Part shown: piece after piece, positions 1 to 11,698 of the stretch
Layout: each line of letters begins with the position of its first letter
Numbering within the stretch: the first letter of the stretch is position 1
Source of the DNA: Echinometra lucunter
Taxonomy: Eukaryota > Echinodermata > Echinoidea > Camarodonta > Echinometridae
Reading direction: 5' to 3'
DNA length: 64,000 nt
Assembly (NCBI GenBank): GCA_029962745.1
Contig: CM057151.1
Span: 39,097,136 to 39,161,135 of the forward strand
The notes under the pieces: generated by a model
Told to the model about the DNA's origin: nothing
Seen by the model: the letters and a program-made list of their open reading frames with translations, nothing else
Database searches by the model: none
Translations under genes and position numbers: made by a program

Positions 1-318
1 TATATTGCAGATAATGTCAACACCCTTTTGGCTCTCAACAGATGAATTCAAAGATACACACGTAGTTGTCTCACTAATGGGGTGTTGCAAGAAGGTTGCA
101 ATCAATTGCAAATAATTGCTAATTTTGAAACAACCATTCTGATTGGCTCAGGGTCTGCCCTTTAAAGAAGACATGCATGCAACAATGATTTTGATTGGCC
201 AGTGACAATCAGTTGCAACTTTCTTGCAACACCCCTTTAATGTGCATTGTACCATAAGTTGCAACACATAATTTGATAAAATGTAATGTGCGTACAAGTC
301 TCCTAGTTGCCGGGAGTC

Positions 319-778
319 CTAGTCAGCTGGACTTAATGTGACTGCAGGGAAATAACTTGAGCTTGCTTTCAAATCTCTTAAAGACTTTGGTTTGGGGATA
401 TTGGTGAAGATGAGCTGCTTTTCCTGAGCCATTTTGTGGAGGGATATGTAGGACTTGAGGGTTGTAGAAATGAAGTCCATTCTTTGCATAAACCCTGTTG
501 GTAGACACCTGAATGGTGTTAAATTTCCTTTGAGAATCTGGGTCTTCAAGCACTGTTGGTTCAAGGAGTTCAGAAGGGCAGCACAACATGACAACTTTGT
601 GTGGCTGTGAGAAATAACTTGAGCTTGCCTCCATATCTCTGTAATACCGAATTTTACTGAGGAAGCGTCTGGCCACAGACTCGCATGTGAGACTGTGGCC
701 ACTGGCCAGAGCATGCCAGACAGCTTCCAGTATAAATGCTCCCTCATGCATCAAGCAAATGCGAGTCAGCCCGGCCAT
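319..778 (-). pseudogene. Unrecognised minus-strand ORF, possible gene relic (copy 1)
   Basis: Two overlapping minus-strand frames stay open for 142 and 151 codons (319-747 and 323-778). One contains NGLHFYNPQVLHIPP and the other RMDFISTTLKSYISLH. A diverged copy of the same DNA lies at about 1061-1414. I do not recognise a family. A short internal repeat (AAATAACTTGAGCTTGC, near 348 and 608) suggests rearrangement. It could be the last exon of a minus-strand gene, an old retrocopy, or an unclassified repeat with fortuitously open frames. Confidence 0.35.
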
Positions 779-1060
779 TCTGCATCAAACTAAATCCACC
801 TCAGGAGGAAGTTTGGTCTGGCCTTCAAGGCAGGTTAAACCATGTGCACTTGTTTAAATCTTTCTAGGGAAACAAAAAAGACCTTTTGAAGCACACTGGT
901 TGAATCCAGAAATTTTCTAAATATTATCAGAAGTAGAATGTAATTATAAATATTTAAAGATGTGATTTTAACTAAATAGAGACAAATACAAAAGTAGAAA
1001 TCCCACTGTGACCTTATGGAGGATGGGCGTATAGGCACTTTCGATCACCAGTAGCATGCA

Positions 1061-1414
1061 CTAGGCTAGCTGTGCATGAATGAATTTGGCTTGCAGTATT
1101 AGAGTGTTCGTTCTGTTGAGGAAACTTATGAAGATGAGCTGCTTTGTCTTAGGCATGTGGTGGAGGGTTATGTAAGACTTGAGGGTCGTAGAAGTGAAAT
1201 CCATTCTCAATAACCCTACAGGTGAACCACCTGAATGGTTTTGAATTTCCTTTGAGAACCTGTAAGGGCCGTCAAGTATTGTTGACATGATGGGCTTTGG
1301 GTCAAGGAGTTTAGAGGGTAGTTCCTGTTGATTGGAGGCAATGTAATGTCCAAGTATCAGACTGAAAATTTTGTCTTTTTGTACCCTTTCAGGGTGAAGA
1401 AAAGAATCCTTCAA
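1061..1414 (-). pseudogene. Unrecognised minus-strand ORF, diverged copy 2
   Basis: Related to 319-778. RMDFTSTTLKSYITLH here corresponds to RMDFISTTLKSYISLH in copy 1. In the alternative frame FHFYDPQVLHNPP corresponds to LHFYNPQVLHIPP but is interrupted by a stop. The pair is therefore a direct duplication with at least one broken copy. Confidence 0.35.
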
Positions 1415-1845
1415 GAATTTAAAAAATCTCTTTGCAAGATTTTGTTCATTTCCTTTTAATATTTTAGGTTTTGCTATGCCTTTCTACATTTTGATAGCTT
1501 GAAAAATTATTCATTTCCTATCTGAATTTCAGCTTCGAGTAGCATATCTGTTAAGAATCGGTCTATATCATTTCATTTGTCTTGATTTTATGACACCTTC
1601 CTCTATTGCAATATCATGGAGCTACAACCACAGCAATATGAGAAAAATGATTTATGCTCCATGCAAATTACAATCTTGAGTAGCATCTTCTTCTGGAGTA
1701 ATCTTTCTGCTTCCTTTCAGTCATTCTAAGTTTTATTACACCTTCTTGTAATTGCAATATGTAGAAGGGTGATTTATGCTCTCTCCCAATTACAATTTGG
1801 AGCCTCCTATTTCCCATAATGATCATTCTATGTCGTGTCAGCTAT

Positions 1846-2038
1846 CAGCCGCGAATCCAGGATTTGGAAATAGAGGGGGGGGGGCGCAAACGGCAAATTT
1901 TAAAATAGAGGGGATGCATACGTCAATTTTCGTAAATATTAGCTCTATTAACATGTATGTTCAATGTGTGATTCTCAAAAAATAGAGGGGGCACTTGCCT
2001 CTTGCGCCCCCGCCTGGATCTGCCACTGCTTATCATGG
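1846..2038. mobile_element. G-tract MITE, family K copy 1
   Basis: Left end CAGCCGCGAATCCAGG and right end CCTGGATCTGCCACTG form imperfect inverted termini around a body with AATAGAGGGGG motifs. A second copy lies at 61638-61814 with the same internal order, so the unit is a repeat family. Confidence 0.75.
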
Positions 2039-2119
2039 GTCTTTTTGTTACGCACCTTTCTGTGCATGTACTTTGATGTCTACGAAAATGATACATGACC
2101 TGCGAATTAGAATCTGGAA

Positions 2120-2276
2120 TATGAAATCCAATGATAATCAATAATCATTTGATATATATATATACATTCTGATGATAATAATAATCATTTGATATACATT
2201 CTTATAATGATAATCAGTGATCATTTGATATACATCCTTATGATAATAATCGCTAATCATTTGGTATACATTCAAG
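2120..2276. repeat. Tandem repeat, about 48-base unit, 3-4 copies
   Basis: The block AATCATTTGATATACATTC with a GATGATAATAAT spacer repeats three to four times with small differences, the first copy carrying a (TA)n expansion. Confidence 0.7.
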
Positions 2277-2279
2277 CGA

Positions 2280-5200
2280 CTAAGATTTGCTCAGACATCA
2301 TTGAAATGAAATTTTCCTTGAATTCAAAAGTCCGTGATTGAGCAGATGAGAGCCTTCAGATGAGAGGCAATGCATTTGCAAAGTATCCACTATCTTTTAA
2401 ATTGATCATCTTGTACATGAAAATGATCTCGTCTATCCTCGCCATGGTGTCTTCTTGTTTGTTATCCTGGATGACTAGGAGGAAAGGTTCAATTCTGTGA
2501 TTTCCCGTCCTCGCGTACACATTCCACGAATATGTAAGTGATTGAGAGCGGGAGTTTAATGGTTGAATTGTACGTCTATAAACAAGGAAACGGCTAGCCA
2601 CGGGGGCTCATACCACCACACCGACTCACTCATTATTGATGGTGTTTGGGCTATCGGTTGATGTATCAGAATTGATGGCCAATTTGCTCCATGTGCCTCT
2701 GACATTGAACAGGCGCCTAGTCTTTAACAAGTCCAATAGGTAGAATTGCCCACTTGCAATGATACAGGCAAGCCATTTGTCTGTGTGTATAGGGAATATA
2801 TTCTGATTCCAGCTTATCTGACAAGATTTTGTGTATTTGAGAGGCAAAGTTTTTAAATGAATTCACAGGAATAAAGCAAAATATACTGAAAAGTGATTTT
2901 TTTGCTAATAGGAAATACATGTTGTCATTGACGTACCTAATCACATGAAAGAGAGAGAAAAAAAAGTCGCAATTGTATTTTATTCACTAGTAAAGGTTGA
3001 TAAAAGTGCATGCTTGTTTTGAAGACATAAAAATACCAATGATATATATACTCAGTCACAAGAGAAGCAAAAGGTCTTATTATCTAAAACAGGAAAAATG
3101 TCACAGTAAATGACACAGCAAATAAGAATTTTTATACTTTAAATGAAATTCTTCCTGCATTGATCCCAGATTAGTTGCAAAAATTATTAAAGCAAAGAGG
3201 TATAAAATTCTTTTTCATTATCAATCAGATATACGCAACAAAGATTAATGACCATATCTCAAAGAAGATAAGAATTCTGTGAATTCAACTGCTTCCTTTG
3301 TCATGTTCATACATTTTTATTTCCAGTGAGTGCCCTTCGAATAGATACGCTATATTTTTGTTAGCCCAAGAGCCTTTGAGGGTAATTTAACAATTCTATA
3401 TGCTTTTCCAATCAAAAGGCAACATTTTTAGTTTAATTCATTCTCTTAAAATGTCTTAATTTTATAGCAAAGATAATCTTTTTTTCAATGACATTTCAAT
3501 TTAAATTATGAAATTTTAAGAGCATCTTCATGAAATTTGGTTGTTTGGTTTTAAATATTAATTTTTTCTTCAGTATATTATTAAGGTATTAAGGTATGTT
3601 GTCACTGATGTTCATTAAATGTAGGGAGTTTGGTAGAGTAAAATCCTGCCAGTGCCTGTAAGCTGGTATGGCTATGTTTAACAGAAGTCTTGTGATCAAT
3701 TTTGTATGTTTTGAAAACACAGTTGTACTATTACAGGCTCAGTTACCCCAGATAAGGAAAGGGGTTTTTTTTAATGAAATTCTTGTCTGAGTTAGAAATT
3801 CCGTATTGGAGATTTGTCTATTAAACCTAGATAGATAGATTTTGTTTGAGGTTGATTTTGTTATGCCATTGAATATCTTTTTGGAGTTTGATACCATTTG
3901 TTGATAATTACTTGGAAAGAAGAATTAAAAGATTGTTTGATAATACGATTTTTGTTGATTCTTCATAGTTTACTATGACATAGTAAGAGTACTCTAATGA
4001 AAACATAACAGGATACAATGTTATGTATGGAAGTCAAGGAGATTGCGGAATGGTGTCCATCTTTGTTTTCAACCCATCTATAGATAATTTCAACAGTGTA
4101 CTGTTACCAGTGACAACAGGATATGCCTCTGAGAACATCATCTGAAAATGACCACAAAACAGCATAGCTATCCACTTTATCTTTTATCCCATGATATAGA
4201 GATCGGAATCCTCGGGTGATTTTATTTCACAATTCACATCTGTAGTTGTGTAGGCGGTTGACTAGGTGATCATCTCCATATGGTGTAGGCCTACATGAAC
4301 AGTTGATATCAGTTGACATGTATCATAAATGCCCCCCCCCCCCCACCCCCATGCTCAACAAATGCTATATTGTGACCTATTTTATTGCATAACCTTTCAT
4401 CTGCCACAAGTGCAAATTGGCATAATAACAGACACACCACATGTGTGAGTCAGCACAGTAATGGGTAATAAAAGACAAGGATTTCCACTGTGTATTACAA
4501 AAGATTTGCGTACCCATTTCCGGTCTTAATTAGCTACCTGAGAATCCCTTATTACCTGTATGTACTCATTGTATATTGCAAACTCTCGAATAAACCTGAA
4601 GAGGCTGATGCATCAATGGCAGCATTTGCCCTTTGAGAAATTTACTTTAAGATATGCATGTACACGTACTTTGATTGGGACATAAAATGTCCTAATCTTC
4701 ATTTGATAGGGCGGTATTGGTACCATATATGCGGTTAAATTCTACATGGTAATTTTAATTCTAATTTCACCCCCAAATGTTACAATTTGAACAGTCTAGT
4801 CCTTAGTTTTTGCATGTAAGTAGTAGTGCAAAGAGCAAGGAAAAACCCCATTTCAAACACATTACTTAATCATCTTAAAATTCACATATTTTGCCACATA
4901 AATAAATAACTACTTGATGAGTGTCTATGCTGTGGTGTCACATCTTGAATTCTAATAAGGACTTAGTTGATCAGACATTGAAATTTCCTTGAAGCATAGA
5001 AGCAGTGATTCCATAGAAAGATGAGCAATCTCTCATCATCTTTCTCTTCATCCATCACATTCAATATAACAACCAAGGACAAGGGAGGGAAATTGAAATG
5101 CACGGAGTCATTACTCATTTTTTTTTCCAGCGCACTTTCTTTATCAAGTGAAGTGTATACACTTATTCTAGCCAGGAAAGGGCTGTTTAAAATGTTGTGT

Positions 5201-5735
5201 CTTTGAAGATAAACTGAAGTCCATATTCCAGCTAGAAATTTGTATTTGATAGTGTGATTCTTTGAAATGTAGTGTTTTAGAAGAGATATTATCATCATGT
5301 AGTTTTACTGTTTTTGAACAAGCAGGATGCCATGTTATGAATGAATCATCATCGTCATTTTTAAAATATTTTTTATATAGAAGTAGGTTAAGTAATACAA
5401 CCTTGAATTCAAATGCATGTAAGTTTATGTGAGGACCCCCTCCCCCCCCCCCCCCCACACCTAACGGTAACCATACATAAGATAAGATCGCCTGTGGCCT
5501 GTGGCTTACTACTTTAATTTCAGAAATCAAAGTGTCTCAGTTTAGTCCTCAATAAGATAACTGCAAAGTTTAAAACCAAATGCTATACTTGGAGTTTATG
5601 GCCAGATATGTGGACCCAGCTATCATTATCTTGCTGCCTATAATGTTTAAGATTGACCTTGTGTCAATTCGTCAAATTATTTCATGTGCATAAACTAGCA
5701 GATGCACTATCGCACGATGACATCCACCTGCTACA
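2280..5735. other. AT-rich intergenic stretch without a supported gene
   Basis: No open frame here resembles a known protein or has convincing splice borders. A poly-C run lies near 4331 and a C-tract near 5441. Short minus-strand frames around 4963-5530 overlap low-complexity sequence. Confidence 0.5.
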
Positions 5736-5852
5736 TTTGACACCTGGGTGGAGAGTGGCAAGTGTGGATTAATGTCTTACCAAAGGACATTAATGCCACT
5801 GTGGCACTGGAAGTGCTAACCATGTTATTCACAGTCTGAGGACATATCCGGC
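5735..5852 (-). mobile_element. SINE fragment
   Basis: CACCTGGGTGGAG, then TTAATGTCTTACCAAAGGACATTAATGCCA, matches the body of the tRNA-derived SINEs at 29040 and 35762 read on the minus strand. It is truncated at both ends. Confidence 0.55.
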
Positions 5853-6639
5853 AGATCTTGACACTTTTGTACAGCAGTTCATGGGATACTGTCATGCTAG
5901 ATGCACACACTCTGATTTTAGATGATCAATACTGTCTGGTGTTCTGGATCAAAAGATACTACAACATTATCATCAAGGGCACACTGTACTGCTTTGATTT
6001 ATGCATGAATTGCATGAAACATATCCATTTCCACCAAGCTCATTCCTATTTTGGTCTAGTCAGAAATATGCTATTAATAAATTTGTATCATATACCCTCA
6101 GATCTACAATTTCAACTTGTACATTTTGGTAGGAAGAAGAGTATGTGCCAGTATTTTTCAACCAAAATGAAAAAGTGCTTTGTACAAGTGTTTATTTCTG
6201 TTGTATTAGTCTTCTTGCTGGTAAACTGTCTCTATCATATTTGATTGTGTCATCTCGAATGACAAAAATATGGGGCTCTTCAATCTGGGAAGCTAGCAGA
6301 TTTTCTGTCAATCATGTACTAGAAGAATTATATGGTATTTTGTGACAGCTTCATTTGAAGTGCCTCTTCTCATGTTGTGTGAATATGTGTTCAATTATAA
6401 GAGAATAATTATTAAAAACTTCTGTGAAAGATGAATAATTAACATCTACTTATTTCAGACCGAAAATTTTAGGGGATTATTTTCGAGATAGCACACAACG
6501 AAAGGATTCACATTACATACAGTACAGCGCTGCTATTATGCAGTATGTGTGGTGGCCGCGAGCTGCGTGCGGCTCAGCTAGCTAGCTAGCTGGCTTCGCT
6601 TCTGCTGGTGAGCTGATCCGACTTGCTTATTCAAGGATG

Positions 6640-6815
6640 GTAGCCAGATTTTCATTTTTGTATGACTGTAAGATTAAATAACAGTATTAGAAGGGCATAT
6701 CCTAAACTCCTGCCAAGTTGTATGGATTTTCGAAGATTTTGCAAAAGGGATCTCCTACCTTTAAATGAAGGAACATTGTTTCAGCATTGGGTACCCCCTT
6801 TAAAGCCTCTGCACA
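6640..6815. mobile_element. Right ends of two TTAA-type MITEs, side by side
   Basis: TGCAAAAGGGATCTCCTACCTTTAAA matches the right end of the element at 24504-24961, in pieces under 20 bases. Immediately after it, CATTGTTTCAGCATTGGG plus the following CCCCCTTTAAA matches the right end of the elements at 17814 and 51347. Confidence 0.6.
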
Positions 6816-7069
6816 TGGAAATTTTTTCATTAGTGTCTCATGAATAGGCTATGAATAGTAAATTAATATGGAAGTGTCAACCAGTAATGTTTAACAAATG
6901 TTTGAAAATCAACAGAAAAAGGACCGTCACAGCTTTTATTAACTAACCAGATGAGCATACTCTTTTGAGTTTTCATTGCTGTGGTCTTGTATAAAAGGTA
7001 TATGGAATAGGTCTGTTGTGAATTGCACTCTTGTGCTTCAGTAGAATTGTGCAAGAGGCATCTTGAAAC

Positions 7070-7120
7070 ATACCTGTTTACACTTGTAGTTAGCAGTTAA
7101 CTACAAATGTAAACAGGTAT
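7070..7120. repeat. 51-base near-perfect hairpin
   Basis: The left arm ATACCTGTTTACACTTGTAG and the right arm CTACAAATGTAAACAGGTAT are inverse complements with one mismatch. The inner TTAG/GTTAAC pairs further. Confidence 0.8.
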
Positions 7121-7583
7121 ATATTCTATGATACTTTGTTCCCTGGCTTTAGGATATCTCAAGTGATGCTTCATGCAATAAAGGGTTATGTGCAGGAAAA
7201 CAAAAATGACACTGAATAGGATGTTCATTTTCTTTATCCCTTTATCGTAGATTGTTTTTTCAGATATGCTAGGGTATAGGAAGATGCAGGTCTCATAAAA
7301 CGTTCATGGAATTAAGGTGCATTGGTTGTAAAATGTATTTTTAAAAGTCAACAGTAAATAACCACCACAGACAGAGAATATATACCCCTAAAATGAATAA
7401 TAATTGTAGTGATAATGATGATGATGATGATAATAAAGAAGGAAAATTGAAAACTGCTTGACTTTCTTATATCACGTAAAAAGTCCAATAAAAGTAGAAA
7501 TGAAGCTGTTCCTCTTCTGTGAATTGAAATTAATGTCAAATATCATCAAACCCATGAATGATAATAGAAGTGAGGATAGTAAA

Positions 7584-7706
7584 ACTACTGCTACTATTAC
7601 TACTACTACTACTACTACTACTGCTACTACTACTACTGCTACTACTAATCATGATAATGATAATGACATTGATATTGATAAAAAAATGATAATAATGATG
7701 ATGATG

Positions 7707-7753
<47 letters not shown>

Positions 7754-7845
7754 GATAATGATAATGATAATGATAATGATGATAATAATAATAATAGAAA
7801 TAAACATCATCATCATCATCATAATAATGATAGTAGTAATATTTC
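7584..7845. repeat. Compound microsatellite (ACT)n then (GATAAT)n
   Basis: Trinucleotide ACT/GCT runs switch to GATAAT and ATG runs and end with (ATC)n. Open frames across it (poly-T, poly-I, poly-M) are artefacts of the repeat. Confidence 0.9.
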
Positions 7846-8199
7846 TTATAGTGATAAGCACTTACATGTACATGTACATGTACTGTGCAATGAACTCAAA
7901 GTCAACTAAAAGAGATACATGTACCATTTGCTAAAATTTTAATTAACTCCATGAGAGGCAATTTTCTAGATGTAATTATAATCATGCTACCATTCAGGCA
8001 TGTAATAGGGAGTATCTACAAAGCCTGATGAGTATCACTGTTGGTTCTTTAAACTGCAGCTTCATCTCGATGGGCAATCCTCTCCCATCAGAGCTATGTA
8101 CAACTTGCCAAGAGGGGGAGGATAGAGAGAGAATGGAATAGCGAGTGGAGGACAAAAGTTCACACACCCCATTATCCAAAGGAGGGGGGGAGGGGGTAC

Positions 8200-9978
8200 T
8201 TGCCTCACTTTTCATGCCTGCCTGCTCCCAATCAGATTTAATGGACGTTGCATAGAGAATGTAATCATGACCTGCTTCAACGAAAGCCAGTCATTCATAA
8301 AGACAAATAACACTTACCCTGCCCCCCCCCCTCCCTGAACACTTACCCTGCCCCCCCCCCCCCTCCCTGCATAACCTTCCCACATATCCAGAAAATAATT
8401 TTTAACCAGCTTAATGATTACACCACACCACTGCTCTCGCTTATCGTTAAGTACGATTTTGACCGACGGAATTCATCCATTCAAATTACTTGGGCCATTG
8501 CGGCTTTGAAAGATGAAGAATGCTCCGTATGTGGTTAGTAGCTTCTAATGTTAATGGTCCCATTATGCCGGTAATCTCTATAATGGATTTTTAATCTGGT
8601 GGACTGTTTAAAGGTCGGGAACTTTTCATCAGCAAGCACGTGCACTGTGCCAACGAGTTTACACATCCCTTGTCAATTTGTAAATCGTGCATATTTACAT
8701 GCTCATATTACAGTAGGATAATAGGCATCGTGTCCTGAATCATTAGATGCCTATTTCCATTTCCTATTTCCTTTACTCTTAACCAAATGAAATTTTAAAA
8801 AATATGCATGAATTCATATTTCATTTTCTTTTCGTTTTCTCATGTGGAATTTTCAAAATTTATAATGTAATACCTTTTAAAGCTTTGGGAAAAATAAATA
8901 AAATTGAAATTTACCAGCAATTGATTATTGCTTTATTTGTTTTGAGAAAAATTTACCTCTTATAATTATCTATCATTATCATAGCATGCTGTGCTGAAGG
9001 TACACATAGCTGTGTAATTCAGCTTTAGAAAAACACATCTTGCATGGTTTTAGTTGTCTTTGTGTTGACACATTGTATTGGCTTTGCATCATATGTGTAT
9101 TTCCCATAATGTTACGTTTTCATTGTATGTAAATAAAGATGTGCCCAGTTTATCATCAAAAATCTTACTCAAAATGAGTCTTTACTACCCCCCCCCCCCC
9201 CCCCCCAAGAAAAAAAAATAGTATCTGTCATATTATTCAAAGAGAAAAAAAATACATGTATTTGACAGTCCATGTTGAAGTATGGGGGAGGAAAACATCT
9301 TGCATAGATTACATCAGATGTCCTAAGTAGTTAAACTTTCATTAAAGGCCTGTTTGCTTGAATCAGTGGAGTGCTGTTAATGTCAATCTGCATTGAGTGA
9401 TTGAGATTTTCTAGTAATGATTAGTATTAGTTTGTCATTAATGATTAATTGAGCTTATTTGGATATGTTCTTTATTTGGTTAAGTCCCATGCTCCAAAGT
9501 TACTTTTTAATTGGAAAGCTACCCCTTTTCAGTGGCTGCAATAAGATATCGATTTTTCTTATAACTCAACCATAATTAGCACTTCATAGGCACATGCAAA
9601 TTCCAGTTGAATAATGTGACAGATTTTTTTCATACTTTCCTTTGATCCTCCAGTACACCCCCATAATCTTTTCTCCTATCAAAATTCAAAAGCATGACCA
9701 ATCATTGTCATGTCAGGCAATTCTGTGGCATTACAGAAGCAGTCGATAATGATTGATCATTAATCTGTGGCAGTTTGATTGGAAAAAAAATGGATGAGAA
9801 ACAGACACCTTGAAAGGGCTCTATCATTTTTGTGACATTTAAATCAAGAAACTGCTGATTTTAGATAGAAAGAAAGGCATAGCAAATGTTGTAGGGGAAT
9901 TTTTTTCTCACCAACCACTTTAAGTACAGGCTCCAACATTGCACCTGCAATAATTATTGTCAATTAACACAGCCACAT
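8200..9978. other. Intergenic stretch, no gene seen
   Basis: Nothing coding is supported. It holds a small tandem duplication of ACACTTACCCTG plus poly-C at 8310-8365 and a C run of about 20 near 9187. Confidence 0.5.
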
Positions 9979-9980
9979 CT

Positions 9981-10118
9981 GGGGAGTGTTTCATGAAGTG
10001 TCTTGTCAGTGATTATTACTGACAAATTTGCTCTCAGCCAATCAGGTGCAAGGATTTCAGTAGCTTGTAACAGTTGTCTGTAAAAATCCCTGACAAGACA
10101 CTTCATGAAACGCTCCCC
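9981..10118. mobile_element. Palindromic MITE, family E copy 1
   Basis: The termini GGGGAGTGTTTCATGAAGTG and CACTTCATGAAACGCTCCCC are inverted. A closely similar copy lies at 52209-52347 in an ACOX intron. Confidence 0.88.
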
Positions 10119-10431
10119 TGCTGGTTCTTTTGAAGTACAGTCAACTCCCTTGAGGTCTTGCTTGGATTTCTAGTGCAAAAAAAAGTATTTGAATTTGACA
10201 AGTGTCGCTGATAAAAATGCAAAGGGTTCTTTCACATCTACTTGAGATCGTCACAAGACACCATACGACCTTGTTCTCACGTGCTGCCTGAAGCCGCCGT
10301 TGTAAACCACTAGTGGAATGTATTTCACATTTGTGTATCTTACATGTATAACATGCAGATAAATGTGTATGCTTTAATAGAACCATGGTTGCACACAGTT
10401 GCTTTTGTCACACTTACTTGCCCTTAATTAA

Positions 10432-10960
10432 CCCGTTCGCAATGGCATTGTTAGGTACCGACATGATCCTCTCAAATGAGATTAATTTGACAAAGTGCGA
10501 TAGCTCCATTGTTCCTCTGTTCAATATATGACTGTGCGAGCGGCTTGATTATCCAAGCATGTCCAGCCGTGCGCTACTCCCGGTAGTTTCAGTGCGCTTT
10601 TTTACAATAAATGTAAGTAGTACATGGATCTGTGAAACTGAAAATCTGTAAGCTCTTTGAAGATCCTGTATGAGCCTACCATACGCAAATCTTGTCAATT
10701 GAAATAATGATAGGTTTGTTTCAAATTCTTCAAAAAAGAAAGAAATGAAACATAAATAACAGGTAACTCCCCGAAATGTGTTGTTGATTTGATAACCTTT
10801 CTAATGGTACCACACAAATAACAAAAAAACTATGTAAAAAGACGGATTTAAGCATTGAAATGGATCAATGTAACTGTTCTGTGGGAACCGATTATATGCA
10901 GCTCTTGCATATGAATGAGTTTTACGGAGCCGTGTATACCCGGCTTCCATTGGCAATGGG
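10432..10960. mobile_element. TTAA-flanked MITE (piggyBac-like ends)
   Basis: TTAA at 10428-10431 and 10961-10964 flanks a 529-base element. It starts CCCGTTCGCAATGG and ends CCATTGGCAATGGG, inverted ends with a few mismatches. No transposase ORF is present. Confidence 0.6.
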
Positions 10961-11550
10961 TTAACGTACATGTTCAATGCCTCCTGGTTTAGTGCGTCGT
11001 CTGTGAACAGGTCTTCATCCTTGACAATCCTTGACAAAGTGAAGTAGTTGAAGAGTTATAGCCCAATATGTGCAAAGGTTGACTCACCATGGGCAAGGAT
11101 GCTCTAAAGGCCAGAGTGATTCAGCCACTCAAATTGGCAACTCTTTTCCCCCTCTGAATGCAGCATCTTTTTAACTTCTTCAGCAAGAAAATCTTTGATA
11201 TATGAATATGTTCCAGATTGTAGGGATAAATAATGACTTTTCCAGATTACTGCAGGTCTTCAATAAGAAATTTGAATTTCTTTCCCTTTGCAATCTTATT
11301 CAGGTCATTCATTTTGGAAAGAAGTCCAGTAAATCATTATTTATTCTTGTAAATTTTGCTCTTTGAATCCATTTATTTGTGGTTTAATTGAAACACACCT
11401 GTATGAATTATAGTCACACAAGGATACATTATCAGTAATGTAGAATTAGAAATAAAATGTATGAATGAAAACAAGAAAGAGATCATGAATGATACCTTTT
11501 TATTATCTTTTTCTTTCTTTCTTTCCCTCTTTCATTTTCTCCCCGTTCAG

Positions 11551-11698
11551 ATTGGTTGTTTTGTAGCTCTGTGTCTAGAGCTCCTGCGTAGGGATAGTCT
11601 GGTTGTGTTGTACATTGGATCAGGGATATTCGGTCTATTCCTTAGTAGTATCTACCCATCATCTGTAGCCTTTGCTGAACAACACATCAAAATGTCAG
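11551..11698 (+). CDS. MFS transporter exon a (first visible exon)
   Basis: The exon follows a strong pyrimidine tract ending CCCCGTTCAG and ends at G|GTATGT. It starts in phase 0 and encodes residues 1-49 of the visible part, including GLFLSSIYPS. The frame stays open upstream to an ATG at 11461, but that stretch is translated polypyrimidine, so a splice acceptor is preferred over a start codon. Confidence 0.8.

Noticed and set aside
5858..6244. A 128-codon plus-strand ORF
   Set aside because: No recognisable domain, no splice context, and surrounding SINE fragment and AT-rich sequence make it likely fortuitous.
7458..7934. Long open frames of poly-T, poly-I and poly-M residues
   Set aside because: They are translations of a compound trinucleotide and hexanucleotide microsatellite, open on both strands.
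11461..11550. Start codon for the transporter at 11461
   Set aside because: The stretch is a polypyrimidine tract ending in a splice acceptor, and the protein begins mid-family, so an upstream exon is expected.
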